Source of the DNA: Heliocidaris tuberculata
Lineage: Eukaryota > Echinodermata > Echinoidea > Camarodonta > Echinometridae
Assembly: GCA_025618425.1 (NCBI GenBank)
Contig: CM046847.1
Location: 6,644,441-6,708,440, forward strand
Length of the DNA stretch: 64,000 bases
Reading direction: 5' to 3'
Shown piece by piece: positions 55,956 through 64,000 of the stretch. Below the pieces are notes generated by a model that searched no databases, was not told where the DNA came from, and saw nothing but the letters and a program-made list of their open reading frames with translations. The stretch's first letter is position 1; each line of letters opens with the position of its first letter. The position numbers were made by a program, and so were the translations under genes.

Positions 55956-58200
55956 ATCATTCAGTTCTGATCGTTGCCATGACGATCACAGAATGTATGG
56001 ATTGTGCAACATGCTATATCGAGGGAAATGTTTTTTTCAGTGCAACAAACATGAATCAATTGATTAAAGTAGCAACCTTCAATTATAACGGCTGTTTGAG
56101 AAAAGAAGGTAAAATAAAAGTTTCGCTAACATCCTTTCTTAGCCGCATCCGCACTACTGCTTATGCCAAAGATTAGATTGAGACTGTATCGTGCACTTCT
56201 CAAAAGTTCTATAAGATAACAAACTGTCTGCACAAGGGAACTTCGGTTTTCTATACTGCAGACGTTTTTACTGGCCTTATATATTCTTAAGGGTTTTTAG
56301 TGTAGCATTCACATCATTTGATTTTGAGATTAGCATGATAAAATCCCAGCCGTAAGAGCTCTGTTTAGTTACAAGAAAAAAAAAAGGAAGAAAAAAGTTG
56401 GATCAGGATAAATCTCGTAGATGCTATGTCGAGGAATGCCAAAGTCACCAGTATTTTAAACAAAACATTCCCAATCCTTCACTTGGTACTAAATATGATC
56501 CGGTGTTTTCTGAAAGAGAGAGAGGGGGGGGGAGGGGGGCGAAATGTTTCGCTGTCTGTGAGGCACGAGATAAAGTGCCTGTATGTAATGCGTATTTTTT
56601 CTTCTTCCAAGGGACGCGCCCATGACGTATATCATTTTCCAATGTCATTTTCAGACGATTAGCGAATGAAATTCTAAGCGGGATAATGTTTGATAAAGAG
56701 AAGAGCAATATTTTAGGCAACCCCATGGTAAATAGCTATGTCAGACGCAGCTGAGCAAAGCAACGGGATGTTAATAGAAATATATTTCCAGTTATTTACA
56801 TGGAACTAAATCTAAGCCACCACATGCAGATGCATTATTTCTCTGGCTATTTTCAGACCAACGAAAGAAATCCTGAGCCGATGGGAGGATTTTCGATCAA
56901 AAAGAGAAAAGTTAGCTGTGGGGTGAACTGGGTATATGTCAGGTGCAGCGGAAAGCCAAATACATCAAAATTCGGCCTGCGAAGATGCTAACTGTGGACC
57001 CATGTAAGAGGTGAAATATGACTTGGGATGTACTTAAGCGACAATTGGAAAAGGTTAATCTAATAAGATTGAAAATGACAAGGATAGGGAGCTAGCTGAG
57101 TGGATTTATTGTGTGAAATTAGTTGCTGGAATCATAGGCATTTCGTTTTGAACTCGTGCTGGAAGTCGAGAAAGAGGTAAATCTTAGCCCAGAGTGGATG
57201 GAAGATTACCTGCTCATCTCTTGTATATTCCTTTAGAGGACTCTTGGAGCAAAATTGAAAAAGAAGTCATGATCAATTCAGTTATTAGTCCATAAATATG
57301 ATCTGTTGTCAAAGGGTAAAATCATAAAACTTTATTTTTGGGGAGCTGTTTCGGTGTATTTATTATCAGACTTCTTTGGCATATAATATGAAATTTTGTT
57401 GCTCTCAAGAAGAAGAGATCATCATTGGGGAAAGTTTCATTTCTTACAAACTTCGGGCATTTTTGTCCAACTGGGTAATGTTTTGCCCAATTTTGATCAT
57501 TTCTTCCTAAAGACATAAAATACTTCTCTAGTTGGGCACGATAAAGCCAGTTATGAATTTCTCAACGATAGGGGCACTTTGGTAAGTGTCCAGGTTTTAC
57601 CCGACATTTTTGTACAGAAAAAAAAAGACATATCAAATGACATACATTTAGATTCATGGAAAGCTTATCTTGTCCTAGTTTAATTGTGATTCGAGATTAA
57701 TTTTTACAGATGTTTTGCATTATACAGAACATAACCATCAAGGTTATTAACTTTGAATGAAGAATGGCATACTTTGATGAAACCAATTAATTATCAATAT
57801 TATTACCAACAAAGATCACTGACACTCTGTTTGCATGATAATGGATGATATGCCGGGGGAAATTCAATCTTTTATTGATGTGACATTTTCATTTGTACGA
57901 AATCATACCATTATTATCATGAGGCTGTCTGCAAGAATTACAATAATTTCCATCTTCAGCTAAATCAGCAGAAATCGAAAACTAACGTTATGCGAGATTG
58001 AAGTACAGAAAGGAATAGAAACATAAAACAGAAACAGGGAGAGTGATTATAAAAAGCTATGCAGGTAGACCCATAAAGAGTATAAGAGAAGGATTCAGAT
58101 TATTTTAAAGGATATATCACGACTATTATTCAACTTAAAGCATGGTGATAGTATAGGAAAGAAGGTGACAATTTCAAGGTGTCTGGGTTGGGTACGCCTG
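55956..58200. other. AT-rich intergenic DNA
   Basis: 2.2 kb without a supported gene. A G run lies at 56524-56537. The ORF at 56800-56991 (+) ends in mixed-composition residues but has no recognised motif. Confidence 0.45.
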
Positions 58201-58204
58201 AATT

Positions 58205-58300
58205 GTTTGCAAAGAGAGAGACGGAAAGAGAGAGAGAGAACAAAAAAGGCAGAAAGAGAGAGAGAGAGAGAGAGAAAGAAAGAGAGAGGGAAAAGACAAA
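58205..58300. repeat. GA microsatellite
   Basis: Interrupted GA run, giving a Leu/Ser ORF on the minus strand. Confidence 0.93.
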
Positions 58301-58554
58301 GACAACAGATCATTAGATATACAAGCTTTCATATCTCATGAACCTGAAAGAGACATTGGGATAATAATTGAAGACAGTATACATTCTTTCAATCTCTAAA
58401 TCCCAAACCCAAATGCGAGAACGTGTTGAAATATAACCAGACCAACGCATTTTCTTCAAAAGCCATCATAAATACTTTCGCAATAAACAGATCAACATGA
58501 TTCTGACAGACATAAAAGATCATCCATACAACGTGATAGTAGCTGACAGTGAAC

Positions 58555-59100
58555 TTTAAAGGGGAAGTCCACCCTGATTACAAGTTGTTTTTAAAGGGAG
58601 CAGAAACTTAAAGAAACAGATAAGTGAAGGTTGAGCAAAATACGATAAGAAATAAGAAAGTTATGAATTTTTGCAGTTGTAATCAATCAAACACAAATTG
58701 GCAACTCCGTGACGTATCTTGCGAGCTCCTTTCCCATTCGCCCTACACCCAAAGAATCATTAATTTCCATTTTCTCGAAAGAAAATATTCAATCATACAT
58801 GCACCTTAGATATAATCATTGCTCATTATGTTTCCACACAAAACTTGTATGAAACAAATCTATTCCTTCATCAAATACTAAGAAAATGAAAAATCATGAG
58901 ATTTTCTGTACTGAACAAATGGGAGGGGAGCTCGCAAGATACATCACGGAGTTGCCAACTTATGTTCGATTCATTACAACTTCAAAAATTCATAACTTTA
59001 TATTTCATTGGATTTCGCTCAAACTTTCACTAATGTGTTTCTCTCATTTTTATTCTTTTATTCAAATCAACTTAATACAAGGATGGATTTTCCCTTTAAA
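58555..59100. mobile_element. 546-bp foldback element with ~230-bp inverted arms
   Basis: The termini are 'tttaaaggggaagtccaccc' and, read in reverse, 'tttaaagggaaaatccatcc'. The arms continue in parallel: 'aagttatgaatttttgcagt' against 'aagttatgaatttttgaagt', and 'ttggcaactccgtgacgtat' against 'ttggcaactccgtgatgtat', then 'cttgcgagctcc' on both. Roughly 100 bp forms the loop. ORFs in the right arm, including the 132-codon frame from 58886, are accidental. No transposase is present. Confidence 0.92.
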
Positions 59101-59237
59101 AGTACTATCTGACTCTTTTGATATTTTTTTTTCACATTTGTATGAATGGGGCATATACTTTTCACAACATTTGAAGGAAAAATCGGTACTTGAAGTTTTA
59201 AAAAGTATTCTCATTCAGTGTTGTAATTTGAGTAGAA

Positions 59238-59400
59238 AGAAAGTGAGAGAGGGAGGGAGGAGAGAGGGTGTGAGAGAGAGATAGAAAGAGATAAAGAGAG
59301 AGAAAGTGAGAGAAATAGAGAGAGAGAGAGAGGGGGGGGGGGGCAGAAAGACAGAGACAATAAGAGAGAGAAGTTGGCATCGGGAGGGGGGGGGGGGTCT
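59238..59400. repeat. GA tract with G runs
   Basis: GA-rich DNA with G runs at 59332-59342 and 59385-59397, followed by the small inverted pair 'cttgagagacg' and 'cgtctctcaag'. Confidence 0.93.
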
Positions 59401-59599
59401 CAAGCTTGAGAGACGTTGCGTCTCTCAAGCAAGCCACTCACATGATGCTGAAAGCGTATAATGTAAGAAGCAGATGACTAGCTGCGAATCAAAATTAAAT
59501 TATGTCTTTCCTTTAATCTAATATAACCTCTCCAAACCATTACTGCACCTTGCATTGCCATGATTGCAGTTCAATTCGATTTATATAATTGATCAGACA

Positions 59600-61155
59600 A
59601 AGACAGAGACAAAATAATGAGGAATTCAACACATTTCCATAGATTTAGACAGAATAATGACGAATTCAACACATTTCCTTCCGTTTCCGAGATTATGCTC
59701 TGCTTTTAGATATTATTATTATCCTCAGATCGTGACTTCCTTTCAAAAACTAAATCCCCCAATATTTTTGCATTGGAATGCGGTGATGATAACAGTATGG
59801 TATCTTCTCAATTTTGAAAGTCAATTAACCACACTATATATTAGAATTTAATGGTTAACACTGTTAGGGCTTAACAAAATTAATTCCGAAATGTTTAAGA
59901 CAAAGAATTAATATTCAAATCTTGGTCTTTAAATTATCCAAAGAACGTGACATATCCCTCAGAAAACTAAATCGATAATGCCCTGCACCCGAATGTAGTG
60001 ACGAGTGGTATAACAATATAGAACATAAATCTAATTTTCAAAGTTCATTAACCCTTTCGAGACAATTGACCACATTTTGTGGTTTGGCTCAATAACTTTT
60101 GATTCAGAGCTCTAAAAAATATACCAGATGCATTAGTAGAAAGAACAAAACTTTCTGCATACATTATGTCCATTGTTATTGCATGACCATATTGTGTTTG
60201 ATGCCTGGAATTTTAAAATAAAGAATAAACTTTGAAACCCTTATAATATGCAACACATTGAGAGGCTCAAAATCATTGTTTTTCATTAAAATTTGCAATT
60301 TTTCAACTTTTCGACGAAATTCATAACCATGTTTACTGTTCTCAAAGACGTTAAACCTTATTAGAACCATGTAGCACTAAAAGAGAAATATTATTTTTGC
60401 CAATATGAAGAACGAAATGTGATCAATTTAGCCCTGGCTTGAATAATTCCTGTCCTGAAATGGTTAACCACTTATGCTTGATAAAACATTAAAGACATGT
60501 CAAAGACCTCATATAACAATCATTTTCCTTCAGCGTTTTAAACACGAAAATTTACATGTGGATTATCCAAAGATCATGAAATCCTTCAGAAAACTAAATT
60601 ATTAATGTTCTGCACCCGAATATGGTGATAAATTTCAATACAATACAAATCCTACATGATTTTGTTTTCAAGGTCAATAACCACACTACATGTATTATGG
60701 AACTCAAACACTGTTTGAGTTATGTACAAAAATCCACTCCGAAAAAAAAAAATACATCAAGTAAATTGCTTCTCTCAAAAAGTAAATCATTTGATATTTT
60801 TTTCTGAATCCATCATGAAACGCTTTTGGAAGCAGACATGAGACAAAAATAAAGAATTTTCTTAGCAGAGGATAATATTTTTGCTTGAATTTTGCAGTAT
60901 GTTTATACAAACATGCGTTTACAAGTATTTGAAGAAAGGGAGTTACGGACAATAGAATCGCTTTCATTCTTATTTAAGCAGCTAAAAAGTGCCTTTTGGT
61001 TACTATTTTGTATGTGCTATATTTCTATAATTTCTCATTTTTTAGCAACTTAAACGTTTACATTAACATCTTTCTAGCGCAAGGCAATTGGTCTCGCAAA
61101 ACAAAACCAACTGATTCACATTAAAGTCAAATAACCACACTCTTCAAGATATCTA
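59600..61155. repeat. Diverged tandem repeat, ~215-bp unit
   Basis: Landmarks recur: 'caattaaccacac' at 59823, 'cattaacc' split by an insertion at 60046, 'caataaccacac' at 60674 and 'aataaccacac' at 61130. Each is preceded by an 'aaaactaaat' and a 'tgcacccgaat/tgcattggaat' word. Spacing is about 212-223 bp once the inserted element is removed. Between 60690 and 61130 the copies are badly decayed. Confidence 0.8.
60048..60467. mobile_element. TTAA-type nonautonomous element, copy 2, with intact TTAA duplication
   Basis: Bounded by TTAA at 60048-60051 and 60464-60467. The inner ends 'ccctttcgagacaattg' and, in reverse, 'ccatttcaggacaggaat' are imperfect inverted repeats. The 412-bp body matches 27797-28152 in the same orientation. 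Duplicating TTAA is a habit of piggyBac and Kolobok elements; I cannot tell which without a coding relative. Confidence 0.9.
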
Positions 61156-62050
61156 CATTTTTTAGCTTGTTATTCAACCCCTGAGTCTCATTTTCTTCGT
61201 AAAAAACCCAATGGGACGCACCCCTGTAAATAGGTCCGGGAAAAGGGAATTTCCCTAAGCTGATCGTACGCAAAAATGATGCAGTGGTTGGAAAAGAATA
61301 ATCATATAAAACGATTGTTACACATTAGATCAATGTTTATGATATGCGGAGAAAAAGGGATCACTGGCGCTTCAGATGAGCCCTTTGGGACAGCCAGACT
61401 GAGTGCCAGTTGAGTTTTATGGAGACTTATCTATTAGTAAAAAATCTGAAGCAGTCAATGATCACGTTCCTTGATAGTCTTATTTCAGGCCATATAAAAG
61501 AAAATCCAGCCGAAAAATGTGCCTAAATACATCAGGAAGTAAAGGTAAATATGTGACCTAAATCACCTAATGATGATGTAAGCATGAGAGGTCTTATTCT
61601 TAACTTTGGGTTTTCATTAAATTTTTGACTGTTCATTTTTAACACATGACCATAGTGGGTCATAATTAGTGGGGGTGTGACCATGACTGTAGGAAGAGCC
61701 GTTAACGCCGTTGCATATTTACTAAACTCCTATTCTTAATCTCATCCTGTGACGTATATAGGTGTACTTTTCCCTGTCACATGACTTTGTGATTTTCACT
61801 TCAGATTAAGCACGTGACAGCCTTGTCTACATATACATAGTAAAACTAAAAGACTGTACTTGTTCAAATTGCCTCACGGAATTGTTTATTTTTAATCATT
61901 AATATCCCCAAGACAAATCCCTTTCAGACCTATTGCAAGAGGCAAAAACTGATTGATAAGGGATGTACATGTAGTGGGACTTGCAGTCTTATCACCTTTT
62001 TGTGAAAACGTTTCTTCTCTTTCCATCCTTGCCAGAAAATTTTCTGGATT
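61156..62050. other. Intergenic DNA, nothing recognised
   Basis: No supported gene or element. Confidence 0.5.
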
Positions 62051-62065
62051 GTGCCCCCCCCCCCC

Positions 62066-62101
<36 letters not shown>

Positions 62102-62130
62102 ACACACAAAATAATTGATCCGCCCGTGTG
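62033..62130. repeat. G-run family remnant with a ~47-base C run
   Basis: 'ttttctggattgtg' precedes C runs from 62054 to 62101 (one A at 62066), then 'cacacacaaaataattgatccgcccgtg' (in part). This is the longest homopolymer in the window and is likely to be length-variable and prone to sequencing error. Confidence 0.85.
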
Positions 62131-62199
62131 CCCGTGTCTGGTTTGAATGATAATGTGAACACGGAAAATAATAAAAGGTTAAGAGAAAGAATGTGTGGG

Positions 62200-62375
62200 T
62201 GTGGATGTGCGTATGTTTGAGAGAGAAAAAGGATAATATGAGGGAGAGGATAGAGAGTTAAGGAGAAGGGGAAGAAGATGGATTGAAAATGAGAGTGAGA
62301 GTGTGTGTGAGAGAGAGAGAGAAATTGACCCCAACAAAGGGGTGTGCGTGTGAGAGAGAGAAAGAGAGAGAGATT
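62200..62375. repeat. GA/GT microsatellite tract
   Basis: Interrupted GA and GTGTGA runs. The minus-strand 73-codon Ser/Leu ORF is an artefact. Confidence 0.9.
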
Positions 62376-63110
62376 CGTAAATCACATGAATTAAATGCAA
62401 CTTATTCTACGTACTTCACACCCTCGCAGTGACGTAACCACGGGAGCCTGGGACTTCCCCCCCCCCCGCCACATCGGATGGCAAAAAGAATAGGAAGGAA
62501 AAAGAGAGAAAGGGACATGAATACAGGGAGAGTGAGAGGGAAACTTTTAAAAATAGGATGAACACTCCCTCCACTCTCGCATTTCACCCACCTCCCAAGA
62601 CCAGTTCACCCCTTCCCTCCCCTTCGTGATACTAGTGCTGGACGCATTGTACGTCACTGCAACCTCGCTCTCATTCTATGGACTATGTGCCTTTATTTTA
62701 TGGACTATGTGGATCATCTTTTGGATAAACTCAAAATCATGGTCAAGGCCCTTACGGTGTCCGCTAACCGTAATCAGGTTTATACCACATTCTCGTGGAT
62801 CAAGCGTCCAATGTGAAAATGACTTTCATGTGTTAACCACAGACGGCCAACTTACTTGCTGCAATTTAGAAGACACGTATACTCGTCTGATATGATGTTA
62901 TTGATGGTGTAGGCCGGTTTTATTCTCCGTCGGTTTTTCTCAATCTAACTTTCAATGTTTTCTTTATGTATTCAGTCAAACTGGCTTTTCCTTGAATTTG
63001 AATGAAATGATTTGGTGGAAGTTGTGAAATTATTCAAATCTGAGGAACTCAAATCTGACAAATTGATGATATCATAAACTGATATTCAATCCATTTCCAT
63101 TCATGTTTCA
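62376..63110. other. Upstream region of the coding exon; probable intron or 5' flank
   Basis: A C run at 62458-62468 with 'cagtgacgtaaccacggg' marks another G-run family end. The ORF at 62626-62895 (+), with a hydrophobic 'LCAFILWTMWIIFWI' segment, was considered and not accepted. The region just before 63114 reads as an intron 3' end. Confidence 0.4.
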
Positions 63111-63113
63111 CAG

Positions 63114-63330
63114 GGTTCAGTAAGGAATGGAGTCAGTAGCCACCTTTCCCGGCGCTGTCTGGACGTCGTACGACCCCTGGTTCCCTGTCACAGAAACACC
63201 TCTTCTCGTCACTGACCTCATCGAGTTTCAGACGACGCACAACCTCTCTGACGTCGGCACGACTGACCATTCCGACGTTGCGCCCACGAATCGCAACATC
63301 GTCGCACTTGTTCTTCTACCTTTAGTTCTG
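63114..63330 (+). CDS. First coding exon of a probable rhodopsin-like GPCR (partial; gene continues past the window)
   Basis: Coding starts at 63127 (M) after a 13-base 5' UTR piece. The exon is preceded by 'ccattcatgtttcacag', a good splice acceptor. An in-frame TAA at 63121 lies two codons before the ATG, and the start context is 'aaggaATGg'. The frame gives 68 codons to 63330, where 'ctg' meets the donor 'gtaagt', phase 0. The N-terminal ~55 residues have no signal peptide. They are rich in Thr, Asp and Val and contain one N-glycosylation sequon (NLS, residues 39-41), as in short extracellular tails. Residues 55-68, 'NRNIVALVLLPLVL', are the beginning of a membrane helix placed like TM1. 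Base composition is more GC-rich at third positions than the surroundings. The GPCR identity is inference; another type of membrane protein is possible. The TM1 'GN' motif would be in the next exon, outside the window. Confidence 0.6.
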
Positions 63331-63483
63331 GTAAGTATTTCGATACCTTAAAAAGTAGAAAGGTAGCGAAAGTGACAATAGTTTTATAGAGAATGGCATG
63401 AGCCCCGGACCGCCGGTTGAAACTATCTTGGACATCCCAGATTATAGAAAAACAGCCACGATCTAGTGAACCCTCAGAAGTGT
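63331..63483 (+). other. Start of the intron after the coding exon
   Basis: Begins 'gtaagtattt', a near-consensus donor. No further exon is seen. Confidence 0.5.
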
Positions 63484-63572
63484 TATCAGAAGGCCCGTGA
63501 GACCGACATATCTTGTGAGGCTGTCGGTACGTCGGTCTCGTGAGCTTTCGGAGAACTTTTCAGAAGCCCCCC
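63484..63572. repeat. Hairpin 'gtgagaccgacat' / 'gtcggtctcgtgagc'
   Basis: 'atcagaaggcccgtgagacc' and 'gacat' on the left pair with 'gtcggtctcgtgagc' and 'cttttcagaag' on the right. It precedes a C run at 63567-63579. The 'gagaccgac' words recur at 10112-10180. Confidence 0.75.
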
Positions 63573-64000
63573 CCCCCCGACGGACAATGTCAGTCTTGAT
63601 GGCTGTCCATCTCATGGGCAGTTGTTCTCGTTGTTAAATCAACCTGGCGAACGCGACTTATGATTAAGTTCCCACAATTTTCTCTGCAGTAGTTTGGTTG
63701 ATTTCTATAGAGGTACTTACAGGAATTTAGTAATCTAGTAACTTTGGAAATTCGAATTTGGTGTAAAGATAACAAACAACAAAACTAAGACCGATATGCA
63801 TTAAGAAATAAGAATTTTATCAAACGAAACTTTTCTTCCCATAATGATAGATGAATCAGATGGCATCGATAGAGAGCATCGAGAGAGGAGGGTGAGGCAG
63901 GGCCTGGAGGAGGGCATCTTACGGTTGTCCCATGATTTTAGAATCAACTGTTAATACCCCTTGGAACACTGACCCAAATTCAGATCGATGCCCCTGCCCC
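63573..64000. other. Intronic or intergenic DNA, nothing recognised
   Basis: No second exon with coherent splice sites is visible before the window ends. Confidence 0.45.

Noticed and set aside
58886..59284. 132-codon plus-strand ORF
   Set aside because: Lies in the right arm of a foldback element and runs into a GA tract. No domain.
62626..62895. 89-codon ORF with a hydrophobic stretch near the GPCR exon
   Set aside because: No splice sites connect it convincingly to 63114, and the hydrophobic part comes partly from a short duplicated 'atggactatgtg' sequence.

Overview
The window looks like intergenic DNA from a large, AT-rich animal genome. There are no operons, no bacterial-style genes, and no open frame that reads as a complete conserved protein. 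The commonest structures are dinucleotide and trinucleotide microsatellites, long G or C runs, tRNA-derived SINE remnants, a dead LINE fragment, and many small inverted-repeat elements. Several recurring pieces resemble repeats I associate with sea urchins: the TTTAAAGGGGAAGTCC ends, the CCTTCGGAATAA arrays, the GAGACCGAGAC element and the G-run elements with ggatacgccactg-like ends. I therefore infer a marine deuterostome, probably an echinoid. That is recognition from memory, not a database result.

The only credible protein-coding feature is at the right edge. An exon at about 63114-63330 (+) has a splice acceptor, an in-frame upstream stop, a good start context, 68 codons with a glycosylation sequon, the first half of a hydrophobic segment, and a phase-0 donor. 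It looks like the first coding exon of a membrane protein, most simply a rhodopsin-like GPCR cut inside TM1. The rest of the gene would lie beyond the window. A second, much weaker exon-like ORF sits on the minus strand at 54915-55159. A non-LTR retrotransposon reverse transcriptase pseudogene lies at 36125-37035.

Layout: 0-6 kb has degenerate tandem repeats, a purine microsatellite and a short element with perfect 28-bp inverted ends. 6-20 kb has a TTCCGAAGG array, several MITE-like elements, microsatellites and long featureless AT-rich stretches. 21.2-22.5 kb holds an exact 113-bp triplication followed by a TGTTCACAGTG-type array. 28-30 kb is pyrimidine/purine satellite with a 116-120 bp higher-order unit. 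31.0-37.3 kb has a clear 2081-bp DNA transposon (34-bp inverted ends, ATAAA target duplication) filled with an A-rich minisatellite, then a large hairpin element, then the LINE fragment, and is bracketed by inverted copies of a ~200 bp repeat. 38-44 kb is dense in inverted-repeat elements, including a 54-bp perfect palindrome beside a tRNA-like SINE head. 45.5-50.5 kb holds a diverged tandem segmental duplication. 58.5-61.2 kb holds a 546-bp foldback element and a TTAA-flanked element inserted into a ~215-bp tandem repeat whose sister copies show the empty site. The last kilobase contains the coding exon.

Nothing here supports a new multi-gene system. The unusual content is repeat biology: a transposon carrying a minisatellite, inverted-repeat families placed side by side, and repeated small tandem amplifications with periods of roughly 107-220 bp.
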